A stretch of DNA of 64,000 bases from an uncultured Clostridiaceae bacterium (GCA_947577025.1 CANPTO010000010.1:1-64000); one strand, 5' to 3'; counted from the stretch's first letter, positions 8,871 to 18,895 are shown. Notes: a model not told the origin generated them from the letters alone. Translations and numbers: made by a program.

Positions 8871-9335
8871 ATGGAGAAAGTATTAGTAAGAATTGAAGCA
8901 GAAGTTCCAATAACTATTTTTGAATTACCCCAAGTAAAAGAAAAGGTTAAGCCTTTGTTTACAAAAATGGAAAGCGAAATTAAAGCACGGTATGATGAAA
9001 TTAAAACATTTATTAAAGACAGAAAACAGAGATATGAATCCATTTCATATGATGAAGTTTCAAAAGTATTTAGAATTTATTTTTATAAGTTTATTTTAAA
9101 TGATATAGTAAAAGTTACATTTTCAGATAGTAATAAATTTGATGTAGTAGATAATATTTTAGAATTACTTACTGAAGAAAAACTTAAGGATGCTATATTA
9201 GGAGCACCAATGCTTTGTGCTTTTAAAAAGCTAATAGCAGAACTTCCAAATGATGATGTGTTTGATGCTATCACAGATGGAGGCACAATGATTGCATTAG
9301 AAAAAGAATTTTTAGGTAGGGAAGTTCCTTATTAA
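8871..9335 (+). CDS. Hypothetical soluble protein
   Basis: A 154-residue protein of no family I recognise. The N-terminal third is strand then helix (ITIFELPQVKEKVK, followed by a basic helical stretch around residues 28-52); the rest is mixed, ending GTMIALEKEFLGREVPY. There is no signal peptide or membrane span. AAGGAGG at 8859-8865 gives a strong start, and the gene has its own promoter and terminator, so it is a single-gene unit. Codon 40 is CGG (8988-8990) and is read without a shift here: the +1 frame downstream runs into a stop and looks non-coding. Confidence 0.7.
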   Translation: MEKVLVRIEAEVPITIFELPQVKEKVKPLFTKMESEIKARYDEIKTFIKDRKQRYESISYDEVSKVFRIYFYKFILNDIVKVTFSDSNKFDVVDNILELLTEEKLKDAILGAPMLCAFKKLIAELPNDDVFDAITDGGTMIALEKEFLGREVPY

Positions 9336-9360
9336 AATAATGAATAGGATTATTAAATAT

Positions 9361-9400
9361 GAAGAAGGTGTACAATTAGGACATCTTCTTTGTATTTTTT
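9361..9400 (+). terminator. Rho-independent terminator
   Basis: GAAGAAGGTGT pairs with ACATCTTCTTT across a short loop, followed by a T tract. It closes the single-gene unit upstream. Confidence 0.7.
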
Positions 9401-9502
9401 TGTCGCATTAACAGAACCTTTGTCGAAAGTATAGAAAAATATAGTGACATAATATATAATAAACAAGCCTTTTACCTAAAAGGTAGAGAGGAGGTTTTCT
9501 GT

Positions 9503-9571
9503 ATGAAGAGATTACCAAAGATAATAGCCTTAATCTTAGTTTTATACATACTAAAAGAGTTCAACGATTAA
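9503..9571 (+). CDS. 22-residue hydrophobic peptide (candidate small toxin)
   Basis: GAGAGGAGG precedes an ATG that encodes 22 residues: a basic start (MKRLPK), one hydrophobic span (IIALILVLYIL) and a charged end (KEFND). A strong terminator follows 5 bases after the stop. A clean ribosome site, a membrane-spanning peptide and an immediate strong hairpin are what type I toxin genes such as the Fst/TxpA kind look like. No antisense RNA has been shown. It could also be a small regulatory membrane peptide. TATAAT at 9455-9460 is a possible -10 element. Confidence 0.6.
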   Translation: MKRLPKIIALILVLYILKEFND

Positions 9572-9576
9572 GGAAA

Positions 9577-9606
9577 AACCCCGTTGCGGTAACAACGGGG
9601 TTTTTT
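9577..9606 (+). terminator. Strong rho-independent terminator
   Basis: AACCCCGTTG and CAACGGGGTT form a GC-rich stem with a short loop, followed by TTTTTT at 9601-9606. It is the strongest terminator in the window and ends the 22-residue peptide gene. Confidence 0.92.
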
Positions 9607-9705
9607 ACTTCTGTATGAAAAGATTTATTGTATAAATCTTTGAGATTAAATATATAATACTATATTTTCCAATATATGTCAACAGGGAAAATAAAAAATA
9701 TAAAA

Positions 9706-9880
9706 AGCAAGAATAAAATTTTCTAAGTGGCAAAGCCACATAAGAAAATCTAATTCTTCCATAACCATATTCTAAGGAAACTCACCTTCTTCACTTCGTT
9801 ACGCATAAGTTATCCGTAAAGTCATTTCATTCCTAACGGCTAACGTATCTATCGAGGATGACTTTCCTAAGAATATAAAA
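9706..9880. repeat. Dispersed repeat family R1, copy 2
   Basis: It shares GAATAAAATTTTCTAAG, TAATTCTTCCATAACCATAT and GATGACTTTCCTAAGAATA with the other R1 copies. An extra module at 9796-9850 (ACGCATAAGTTATCCGTAAA) is inserted; its reverse complement recurs at 15722-15765, 50553-50600 and 53580-53625. It ends 3 bases before the CIRCE element. Confidence 0.75.
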
Positions 9881-9883
9881 AAA

Positions 9884-9910
9884 TTAGCACTTAGTATTGA
9901 CAAGTGCTAA
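9884..9910 (+). promoter_or_regulatory. CIRCE operator for HrcA, overlapping the promoter
   Basis: TTAGCACTT, nine bases, then AAGTGCTAA: the CIRCE inverted repeat with one symmetric change from the usual CTC/GAG inner bases. The -35 hexamer TTGACA (9897-9902) lies inside it and TATAAT (9919-9924) follows, so HrcA binding would block the polymerase. This predicts heat-inducible, autoregulated hrcA-grpE-dnaK-dnaJ expression. Confidence 0.93.
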
Positions 9911-9924
9911 TTTTGGGTATAATA
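9897..9924 (+). promoter_or_regulatory. Heat-shock operon promoter
   Basis: TTGACA at 9897-9902 and TATAAT at 9919-9924 with a 16-base spacer, a vegetative promoter embedded in CIRCE. Confidence 0.85.
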
Positions 9925-9933
9925 TATATGAAG

Positions 9934-9960
9934 TTAGCAATCAAAAGGTTAAAGTGCTAA
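9934..9960 (+). promoter_or_regulatory. Second, degenerate CIRCE-like element
   Basis: TTAGCAATC, nine bases, then AAGTGCTAA. The right arm is intact, the left arm keeps TTAGCA, and the spacing is exactly nine. It lies between the -10 element and hrcA, where a second HrcA dimer could add repression. Confidence 0.65.
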
Positions 9961-10014
9961 TTAGTAAACAACATAGAATAGGCAAATGAAAACTATGGAA
10001 TTGTAGGTGATAAA

Positions 10015-11115
10015 ATGTTAAATGACCGCAAAAAGAAAATTTTGCAAGCGGTAATAGATGAATATATAAATTCAGCAGAGCCTGTAAGTTCTGGAGCCCT
10101 AGTTGAAAAGTATGATTTAAACTATAGCAGTGCAACTGTAAGAAACGAACTAGCAGAGTTAGAAAAAAGTGGTTACTTAGATAAAACACATACATCATCA
10201 GGAAGAATACCATCAGAAAAAGGATATAGATTCTATGTAGATGAACTAATAAACGAAGAAGATATATCATTAGAAGAAATAAAATATATTCAATCAAAAC
10301 TAGATGAAAAAGTAAATGAAATAGAAGACCTAACAAAAATAGCAACATCAACATTATCAGAAGTAACACACTACACAACAGTTGCAATAGGGCCAAAAAC
10401 AGCAATGCAAATAATAGAAGAAATAAAATTTGTACTATTAGGTAGTAGAATGCTAATGGTTGTAATAGTAACAGACACAGGATTAGTAAAAGAAACAATA
10501 ATAAAATATGATAAAGACATAACAAATGCGCAAGTAGAAACACTAAATAATCTATTTAACACAAAGCTAAAAGGGAAACCATTATCAAAAATAGACAAGC
10601 CAATGGAAGAATATATTTTAGCTGAAATAAGTTATAGTATAGAAGTAATAAAACCAATAATAGAACAAATAAACAAAATAGTAGAGCAAGAAGAAAAAAT
10701 ATATTTAGAAGGAACAAAAAAATCTTTTGACCTACCAGAATTCAAAAGTATGGAAGTGGCCAAGAACTTCATAAACTTACTAGACACCAAAGAGCTAATG
10801 CTAGACATGCTAAACTCAGGAGTAGCAAAAGACATAAACGTATATATAGGTGACGAAAACGACAACGAAAACCTAAAAGACTTCAGTATAGTAACCTTCA
10901 AACACACAGTAGGAGACAAAGACTTAGGCACAATAGGAATAATAGGACCAAAAAGAATGGACTATTCAAAAGTAATATCTGTAATGAAATATATTAGTAA
11001 TAAATTAAATAAAGAAGACGGAAGACGGAAGTCAGAAGTCGGAATAAAAGTTAGAAGACAGAAGTCAGAAATCAGAAGTCAGAATATAAGTAATTCCTTC
11101 GGAGAATTTGCTTAA
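10015..11115 (+). CDS. hrcA: Heat-inducible transcription repressor HrcA
   Basis: A 366-residue HrcA. The N-terminal winged helix is clear (LNDRKKKILQAVIDEYI, then SSATVRNELAELEKSGYL and HTSSGRIPSEKGYRFYVD), and the GAF-like centre and C-terminal part contain VVIVTDTGLVK and GTIGIIGPKRMDYSKVI. The recognisable protein ends near KYISNKLNKE; the last 30 or so residues are encoded by an inverted repeat and look spurious. Codon 338 in that tail is CGG (11026-11028). A +1 shift there would end the protein at 11047 after 343 residues, near the usual family length. It is the first gene of the heat-shock operon, behind CIRCE. Confidence 0.95.
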   Translation: MLNDRKKKILQAVIDEYINSAEPVSSGALVEKYDLNYSSATVRNELAELEKSGYLDKTHTSSGRIPSEKGYRFYVDELINEEDISLEEIKYIQSKLDEKVNEIEDLTKIATSTLSEVTHYTTVAIGPKTAMQIIEEIKFVLLGSRMLMVVIVTDTGLVKETIIKYDKDITNAQVETLNNLFNTKLKGKPLSKIDKPMEEYILAEISYSIEVIKPIIEQINKIVEQEEKIYLEGTKKSFDLPEFKSMEVAKNFINLLDTKELMLDMLNSGVAKDINVYIGDENDNENLKDFSIVTFKHTVGDKDLGTIGIIGPKRMDYSKVISVMKYISNKLNKEDGRRKSEVGIKVRRQKSEIRSQNISNSFGEFA

Positions 11116-11149
11116 ATTTCCGACCTCCGACATCTGACCTCTGACTTCA
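11019..11149. repeat. Long inverted repeat at the hrcA/grpE junction
   Basis: Left arm units such as GAAGTCAGAAGTCGGAA are matched by TTCCGACCTCCGACATCTGA on the right, with loop TAATTCCTTCGGAGAATTT. A similar element (AGAAGTTAGAA ... TTCTAACTTCTAA) lies before gpmI. Here it has run into the hrcA frame and supplies its stop codon. Confidence 0.75.
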
Positions 11150-11169
11150 AATAAAAAGGAGGACAAAAA

Positions 11170-11688
11170 ATGTCAGAAGAAAACAAAAACGAAGAAATAG
11201 TAGAAGAAGTAAAGAATGCAGAAGAAAAAGATGAATTGACAAAACTAAAAGACACAATACTACTTCAAAAAGGACAGCTAGAAGACCAAGAAGACAGACT
11301 AAAAAGACTAATGGCAGAATTCGATAACTTCAAAAAAAGAAGTTCAAAAGAAAGAGAAGGACTATATAACAGTCTAATATCAGACATATTCACAACATTG
11401 CTACCAGTAATAGACAACCTAGAAAAAGCAGTAAGTGTAAAAACAGAAGATGAAGCATACAAACAAGGAGTAGAACTAGTACTAAAACAATTCAAAGAAG
11501 TATTAACAGCAAATGGAGTACAAGAAATAGAAGCAGTAGGAATGCCATTCGACCCCGAAGTACACGAAGCCGTAGGAATGGTAACCGACGAAACACTAGG
11601 CGAAAAAATAATAAAAGAAGAATACCGAAAAGGCTACAAAATAGGAAGCAAAGTAATCCGCCACTCAATGGTAGTAGTAGCAAACTAA
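11170..11688 (+). CDS. grpE: Nucleotide exchange factor GrpE
   Basis: A 172-residue GrpE, the exchange factor that releases ADP from DnaK. An acidic, coiled-coil N-terminal half (residues 1-60, with LEDQEDRLKRLMAEFDNFKKR) leads to the four-helix and beta-domain signature: LLPVIDNLEKA, GVQEIEAVGMPFDPEVHEAV and KGYKIGSKVIRHSMVVV. AAAAGGAGG precedes the ATG. It is the second gene of the CIRCE operon; the inverted repeat before it could modulate transcript stability. Confidence 0.96.
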   Translation: MSEENKNEEIVEEVKNAEEKDELTKLKDTILLQKGQLEDQEDRLKRLMAEFDNFKKRSSKEREGLYNSLISDIFTTLLPVIDNLEKAVSVKTEDEAYKQGVELVLKQFKEVLTANGVQEIEAVGMPFDPEVHEAVGMVTDETLGEKIIKEEYRKGYKIGSKVIRHSMVVVAN

Positions 11689-13790
<2,102 letters not shown>

Positions 13791-14081
13791 AACATAAAAT
13801 TAATGAAGAATAAATGTAGGGGCACCGTTTGTGGGAATACCACATAGGAAATGACACCACTGTGCCCAAAATAACAAAAATATAAAACAACTGTAGGGGC
13901 ACGGGGCACCGTGCCTAAAAACAATAAATAGAATAATATGTAGGGGCACCGTTTGTGGAAATACATCGCAGGAAATGACACCACTGTGCCCTAAAATACA
14001 ATAAATACGTAAAACAAAAGGGCACGGTGTACCCCGTGCCCCTACATATAAAATAAACGAAATATTAATAGGAGCAAAAAA
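13791..14081. repeat. Tandem TGTAGGGGC-type repeats after dnaK
   Basis: Two near-identical units start at 13814 and 13939 (TGTAGGGGCACCGTTTGTGG, then a variable piece and GAAATGACACCACTGTGCCC). Two related palindromic pieces are built on GGGGCACGG and CCGTGCCC (about 13892-13920 and 14017-14046). This family (R4) also occurs at 7559, 50540 and 55727. No gene was seen. Confidence 0.75.
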
Positions 14082-14444
14082 ATGTCACAAAAAGATTTAA
14101 CCATATCAGACATGCAAGAATTGCAACGAGAATTACAAAAAGCATTTGAAGATAAATGGGGCAAACAAAAACCAGAAGATGCCAAATCACATCTATTATA
14201 TATGATAGAAGAAATGGGAGAATGTATATCTATAATAAAGAAAAAAGGAATTAAATCAATTTTAGAAGATAAAGATATAAGAAATCATTTTTTAGAAGAA
14301 ATAACAGATGTACAAAACTATTATATAGAAGTATTAAACTGTTTAAAAATAACACCAGAAGAATTTTCAAATGCATACATAGAAAAGCATGAGCATAATA
14401 TGAAAAGAAATTATGAAAAAGAATACAAAGAAAAATATAAATAA
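14082..14444 (+). CDS. MazG-like nucleotide pyrophosphohydrolase
   Basis: A 120-residue all-alpha NTP pyrophosphohydrolase. The metal-binding pattern is visible as [11 protein letters not shown] and, 40 residues later, [15 protein letters not shown], the EExxE and ExxD arrangement of the MazG/dCTPase group. Such enzymes hydrolyse (d)NTPs to the monophosphate, often non-canonical ones; the actual substrate is not predictable. It lies inside the heat-shock cluster between dnaK and dnaJ, 11 bases before dnaJ, an unusual position that suggests it shares their transcript. Confidence 0.8.
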   Translation: MSQKDLTISDMQELQRELQKAFEDKWGKQKPEDAKSHLLYMIEEMGECISIIKKKGIKSILEDKDIRNHFLEEITDVQNYYIEVLNCLKITPEEFSNAYIEKHEHNMKRNYEKEYKEKYK

Positions 14445-14455
14445 TGGAGGCAAAA

Positions 14456-15622
14456 ATGTCAACCAAAAGAGACTATTACGAAGTATTAGGAGTAAGTAAA
14501 ACAGCCACAGATGAAGAATTAAAAAAAGCATATAGAAAGCTTGCAAAAAAATATCATCCAGATGCAAATCCTGACAATCCAAAAGAAGCGGAAACAAAAT
14601 TTAAAGAAGTAAATGAAGCATATGAAAACTTATCAGACCCTCAAAAAAGAAGAATGTATGACCAATTTGGACATGAAGGACCACAAGGATTTGGAGGAGC
14701 GGGTGGACCATTTGGAGGTCAAGGTGGATATTATTCATATACAACATCAGGTTTTGATGGATTTTCAGACTTTGGAGATTTAGGAGATATATTCTCATCA
14801 TTCTTTGGAGGAGGTTTTGGTGGAAGAAGCACAAGAGCAAACCAAGGTCCAACAAAAGGTGCAGATTTAAGAGCAAGTATAGACGTAACATTTGAAGAAG
14901 CATATTTAGGTACAGAAAAAGAAATACTAATTTCAAGAAATGAAGAATGTAGCACTTGCCATGGAAATGGTGCAAAACCAGGAAGCAGTATAGAAACCTG
15001 TAATGTATGCCATGGAAGTGGAACAGTAAAACAAGTACAAACAACAATACTTCGGACAAATGCAAACAACTAAAACATGTTCAAACTGTCATGGAACAGG
15101 AAAAGTAATAAAAGAGCCTTGCGAAACATGTAGGCGGTAAGGGAACAGTTCGCAAACAAGCAAAAATAAAAATAAAAATTCCAGCAGGTATAGATAATGA
15201 CCAAACCATAGTATTAAGAAATGAAGGAGAGCCAGGACAAAGAGGTGGAGCAAAAGGGGACTTATACATCACAATAAGAATACGTAAACACAGTATATAC
15301 ACAAGAAAAGGTGATAGAGTATATTGTGATATACCAATAACATACACACAAGCAACCTTAGGAGCCGAACTTGAAATACCAATGGTAGATGGAAGTAAAG
15401 AAAAATATAAAATACCAGAAGGAACACAAAACCGGAACAAGCTTTACAATAAGGAATAAAGGTTTCAAAGCAGTAAACGGAAGTTACCAAGGAGACTTTG
15501 TATTTACAGTACAAGTACAAATTCCAAAACGTCTAACAAAAGAGCAAAGAGAGCTTTTAGTTGAGCTAGCAAAAACAATGAATGAACAACCACAGCCTAA
15601 GAAAAAAGGAATATTTGGGTAA
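14456..15622 (+). CDS. dnaJ: Chaperone DnaJ, read through three +1 shifts at CGG
   Basis: A DnaJ of 387 residues when three single extra bases are skipped, the normal family length. The J domain ([23 protein letters not shown] in KYHPDANP) and the Gly/Phe region are in the first frame. The zinc-finger domain ([24 protein letters not shown], CETCxGKG) is cut twice, at CGG 15053 and 15135, and the C-terminal domain once at CGG 15433. Each time, skipping C and reading GGN as Gly restores the family sequence ([29 protein letters not shown]). Three shifts return to the original frame. Unshifted translation stops within nine codons of each site. GGAGG at 14446-14450 sets the start. Confidence 0.9.
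15053..15056 (+). other. +1 shift site CGGA (dnaJ site 1)
   Basis: In-frame CTT CGG A. Zero-frame reading stops six codons later. Skipping C gives Leu-Gly-Gln-Met-Gln, the expected DnaJ sequence. Confidence 0.88.
15135..15138 (+). other. +1 shift site CGGT (dnaJ site 2)
   Basis: In-frame AGG CGG TAA: the stop codon follows CGG directly. Skipping C gives Cys-Arg-Gly-Lys-Gly. Skipping the A of the preceding AGG would give Cys-Gly-Gly-Lys-Gly. Both satisfy the zinc-finger motif CxxCxGxG. Confidence 0.85.
15433..15436 (+). other. +1 shift site CGGA (dnaJ site 3)
   Basis: In-frame AAC CGG AAC. The zero frame stops eight codons later. Skipping C gives Gln-Asn-Gly-Thr-Ser-Phe, matching the DnaJ C-terminal domain, and restores the frame used by the start codon. 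Confidence 0.88.
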
Positions 15623-15628
15623 ATAATT

Positions 15629-15687
15629 GAAAGAATTGAACTGGGAAAGATTTCTAAATCTTTCCCAGTCAAATTCTTTCTCTTTTT
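15629..15687 (+). terminator. Terminator of the heat-shock operon
   Basis: GAAAGAATT...CTGGGAAAGATT pairs with AATCTTTCCCAG...AATTCTTTC, followed by TCTTTTT. The stem directly follows the dnaJ stop codon, which supports dnaJ being the last gene of the operon and ending at 15622. Confidence 0.85.
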
Positions 15688-15811
15688 ATATTCTTAGGAA
15701 AGTCATCCACGTAAGTTAAGTTAGCTGTTCGAACGTTAGTGAGTTACAGATAACTTATGCGTAGTAAAACGAAGAAGGTGAGTTTCCTAAGAAAATATTA
15801 TTCTTGTTTTC
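15687..15811. repeat. Dispersed repeat family R1, copy 3
   Basis: TATTCTTAGGAAAGTCATCC, then the module GCTGTTCGAACG and GAGTTACAGATAACTTATGC, then GGTGAGTTTCCTAAGAA. The ends are inverted copies of each other. The orientation is opposite to the copy at 9706. Confidence 0.75.
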
Positions 15812-15869
15812 TATTTGCATTAAGAAATAAATATGATATAATTACCAAAAAAGAGAAAAGGAATATGCT

Positions 15870-16607
15870 ATGCAAAAATTTTTTGTAAAAAATAATCAAA
15901 TAGAAGAAAATATAATTAATATAATAGAAGAAGATGTTAACCATATTATCAATGTATTAAGGTTAAAAAGAGAAGATGAAATACAAATATGTAATCAAGA
16001 AACAGCCAAAAACTATATAGCAAAAATAGTACAATATGATAAAGAAAAGGTAGTTTGTAAAATAGAAAGAGAAATAAAATCAGAGGTAGAACCAAAAGTA
16101 AATGTAACCTTATACCAAGGTCTTCCTAAGGCAGATAAAATGGAACTAATAATCCAAAAAACAACAGAGATAGGAATAAAAAGAATAATACCAGTTTCAA
16201 TGGAGAGAAGTATTGTAAAACTAAATGAAAAAGATTCTAAAAAGAAAATACAAAGGTGGCAAAAGATAGCAGAGGTAGCTGCAAAACAAAGCAAAAGAGA
16301 TAAAATACCACAAATAGAAGATGTTATAAATATATCAAAAATATATAGTAATATAAATGAATATGATATATTCATAGTTGCCTATGAAAATGAAAAACAA
16401 ATAAAATTAAAAGAAATATTAAAAAAATATAATAGTGCAAAAAATATAGCAGTACTAATAGGTCCAGAAGGCGGAATAGAAGAAAAAGAAATAGAAAAGC
16501 TAAAACAAAGTGGAGTAACAACAGTAAGCTTAGGAAGTACTATACTTAGAACAGAAACAGCGCCAATAGTAATAACAAGTAATATATTATATGAATTAGA
16601 AAATTAA
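15870..16607 (+). CDS. rsmE: 16S rRNA (uracil1498-N3)-methyltransferase RsmE
   Basis: A 245-residue SPOUT methyltransferase. The N-terminal PUA-like part carries HIINVLRLKREDEIQIC, followed by LYQGLPKADKMELIIQKTTE and the knotted cofactor site VLIGPEGGIEEKEIE with LGSTILRTETAP near the end. RsmE methylates U1498 of 16S rRNA in the decoding region using SAM. The gene starts a run of closely spaced genes leading to yicC. In many Firmicutes it follows prmA after dnaJ; prmA is missing here. Confidence 0.95.
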   Translation: MQKFFVKNNQIEENIINIIEEDVNHIINVLRLKREDEIQICNQETAKNYIAKIVQYDKEKVVCKIEREIKSEVEPKVNVTLYQGLPKADKMELIIQKTTEIGIKRIIPVSMERSIVKLNEKDSKKKIQRWQKIAEVAAKQSKRDKIPQIEDVINISKIYSNINEYDIFIVAYENEKQIKLKEILKKYNSAKNIAVLIGPEGGIEEKEIEKLKQSGVTTVSLGSTILRTETAPIVITSNILYELEN

Positions 16608-16624
16608 TTGAAAGGATATAAAGC

Positions 16625-17341
16625 ATGAGTAAGAATATTCAAAAAGAGGCAACACTAAATAAAATAGAAGATAATGAAAGCTACAAAGAAGTTATAGCAA
16701 GTGAAAAGCAAAATAAGAGCCAAAAAGAGATTAATAAAGAACCAGAAGAAGGTATCAGAAAAGAAGATAATCAAAGTAAAGAAAATATGCAGAATGAAAC
16801 TGAGGATAAATCTTTACAAATTTCAGAAAAACAGGAATTAGCAGTAAGAAAAGAAGAATTAGAAGAGATAAAAAAAGAAATAAAAAATCAAACTACAATA
16901 CCAAAAGAAAAGAAAAACGAAATATACACAAAAATATTTGAAAATATAATATGTGCAATAGTAATACTAATATACTTTATTCTTATAAACATAGGATATA
17001 AGTCAATAAAGCCAGAAATATTTATAATAGATTTAAAAGTATTTAGTATGTCACTAATACTAGCTACAATATGCATATTTGAATATGCATATAAAAAAGA
17101 AAGTGGTAAATATACAATAAAAGGAATAGAACTAATGATAGTGGCAATTGCAACACTATCAATGTTACACATTTACCAAATATATAATAACAAATTTGTA
17201 AATATAGAAACAATAGTAGCACTGCTATTTTCGGTGTATTATGTAGTAAAAACAATAGTAATATATATAAAAAATAAAAAAGAAATAAAGCAGCAAGTAA
17301 ACAATATTTATAAAACAGCTAGAAGAAATGAGGGAAAATAA
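16625..17341 (+). CDS. Hypothetical membrane protein with a charged N-terminal domain
   Basis: 238 residues. The first 100 are extremely rich in Glu, Lys, Asn and Gln and probably disordered or coiled. The second half has four hydrophobic spans (around NIICAIVILIYFILINIGY, FSMSLILATICIFEYAY, LMIVAIATLSMLHIYQI and VALLFSVYYVVKTIVIYI) and a basic cytoplasmic tail. No family was recognised. It sits 17 bases after rsmE and 3 bases before yicC, so it is cotranscribed with them. Confidence 0.7.
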   Translation: MSKNIQKEATLNKIEDNESYKEVIASEKQNKSQKEINKEPEEGIRKEDNQSKENMQNETEDKSLQISEKQELAVRKEELEEIKKEIKNQTTIPKEKKNEIYTKIFENIICAIVILIYFILINIGYKSIKPEIFIIDLKVFSMSLILATICIFEYAYKKESGKYTIKGIELMIVAIATLSMLHIYQIYNNKFVNIETIVALLFSVYYVVKTIVIYIKNKKEIKQQVNNIYKTARRNEGK

Positions 17342-17344
17342 ACA

Positions 17345-18220
17345 ATGAAAAGCATGACAGGATTTGGAAGAGCACAAATAGAAAAAAACAATAGAATATA
17401 TGGGATAGAAATAAAAAGTGTAAATCATAAATATACAGATATATCAGTAAAATTACCAAGAACATTAAGTTACATAGAAGAAAAAATAAAAAAGGAAGTT
17501 CAGAAAAATGTAACTAGAGGAAAAGTAGATGTATTTGTAACCTTTGAAAACTATGGTGAAGAAGGAAAAGAAATAATAATAAACAAAGAAATAGTAAAAA
17601 AATATATAGAAGAATTTAACAAAATAGCTGAAGAAAATAATTTAGAAAAAGAGTTGAATATAACAGAAATAACAAGATTACCAGAAGTATTAACCATAAG
17701 AAATGTAGAAGAAAAGGAAGACATAGTACAAAAAGAGGTCTTAGAATGTTTGGAAAAAGCACTAGAAAATTTTATACTAATGAGAGAAAATGAAGGAAAT
17801 AAGATAAGAGAAGATTTAGAAAGAAGAATCAAAAAAATAGAAGAAAAAATAATGAAAATTTCTGAATTTTCTACTGGACTTGTATCAAATTATGTAGTAA
17901 AATTAGAAGAAAGAATAAAGGAAATACTAAAAACAGACATAATAGATGAAGCAAGGCTTGCTACAGAAGTTGTTATATATGCAGACAAATGTTCAATAGA
18001 AGAGGAACTAACAAGGCTAAAAAGTCATATACATCAATTTGCACAAATGCTACAAGAGGAAAACAGTGTCGGAAAGAAAATGGACTTTTTAATACAAGAA
18101 ATGAACAGAGAAACAAACACGATAGGGTCAAAATCAGGGTCATTAGATATAACAAACTTAGTAATAGAAATAAAAGTAGAATTAGAGGATATACGAGAAC
18201 AAGTACAAAATGTAGAATAG
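17345..18220 (+). CDS. yicC: YicC family endoribonuclease
   Basis: A 291-residue YicC/YloC protein. The N-terminal signature MKSMTGFGRA is present, with EIKSVNHKYTDISVKLPR, and the C-terminal DUF1732 part has RLKSHIHQF and GKKMDFLIQEMNRETNTIGSK with the conserved Glu and His residues. Family members cleave RNA; in E. coli YicC promotes sRNA decay. It heads the usual Firmicutes cluster yicC-remA-(gmk)-rpoZ, with 27 bases to remA. Confidence 0.95.
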   Translation: MKSMTGFGRAQIEKNNRIYGIEIKSVNHKYTDISVKLPRTLSYIEEKIKKEVQKNVTRGKVDVFVTFENYGEEGKEIIINKEIVKKYIEEFNKIAEENNLEKELNITEITRLPEVLTIRNVEEKEDIVQKEVLECLEKALENFILMRENEGNKIREDLERRIKKIEEKIMKISEFSTGLVSNYVVKLEERIKEILKTDIIDEARLATEVVIYADKCSIEEELTRLKSHIHQFAQMLQEENSVGKKMDFLIQEMNRETNTIGSKSGSLDITNLVIEIKVELEDIREQVQNVE

Positions 18221-18247
18221 TGAGTATTTAATAAATAGGAGGTAAAT

Positions 18248-18502
18248 ATGAAACTAGTAAACATTGGATTTGGTAATATAGTCTCAGTAAATAAAATAGT
18301 TGCAATAGTTAGCCCTGAGTCTGCACCAATAAAAAGAATGATTGTAGACGCAAAAGAAAAAAGAAGTGTAGTAGATGTTACATTTGGAAGAAAAACAAGA
18401 GCAGTAATGATAATGGACTCAGGTCATGTTATACTATCCTCAATACAGCCTGAAACAGTAGCAGGAAGAGTAGAAATAGGAAAAACACAAATAGAAGAAT
18501 AA
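18248..18502 (+). CDS. remA: RemA/DUF370 DNA-binding regulator
   Basis: An 84-residue RemA-like protein ([30 protein letters not shown], then [20 protein letters not shown]). RemA forms ring-shaped assemblies that bind DNA and activate matrix genes in Bacillus; in Clostridia its targets are mostly unknown. AGGAGG precedes the ATG. The gene sits between yicC and rpoZ. Confidence 0.93.
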   Translation: MKLVNIGFGNIVSVNKIVAIVSPESAPIKRMIVDAKEKRSVVDVTFGRKTRAVMIMDSGHVILSSIQPETVAGRVEIGKTQIEE

Positions 18503-18521
18503 AGAAAAGGAAGTGATAAAA

Positions 18522-18725
18522 ATGATGGTAAAGCCAACAAAAGCAGAACTACTAGAAAAAACAGACAGCAAATTCAGACTAGTAATAGCAACAGCTAAAA
18601 GAGCAAGACAAATAGCAAATGGTCACGAAAAACTAGTAAATACTAAAGAAGAAGCACCAGTAACAATAGCAGCAAATGAAATAGCAGAAGGTAAAGTTGA
18701 AATAGAAACACAATCAGAAGAATAA
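18522..18725 (+). CDS. rpoZ: RNA polymerase omega subunit
   Basis: A 67-residue omega subunit with the conserved block KFRLVIATAKRARQIANG. ATG 18522 is taken because AAAGGAAGTG lies about 8 bases upstream; a GTG at 18513 overlaps that site. Omega helps assemble and stabilise the polymerase beta-prime subunit. Guanylate kinase, normally just upstream, is not present. Confidence 0.92.
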   Translation: MMVKPTKAELLEKTDSKFRLVIATAKRARQIANGHEKLVNTKEEAPVTIAANEIAEGKVEIETQSEE

Positions 18726-18895
18726 AATATAATATTTTGATAAGACTATATAAAAATGGGCTTAATTGGTAAGCGATAATTGTAAGAACTTACCGAATTA
18801 CGCCCTTTAATAATATATAAAGGGGAATAGTTTGAAAGGATTTTTCATAACTATGTATGCCTTTAGAACGAAGTTAGGAAGGAAAGGATTTTTTT
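18726..18895. other. Gap with a GGTAAG/CTTACC hairpin
   Basis: GGGCTTAATTGGTAAG and CTTACCGAATTACGCCC form an imperfect hairpin related to the TGTAGGGGC repeats at 7559. The rest is AT-rich, with AAGGAAAGGA serving the next gene. No gene was seen. Confidence 0.5.
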
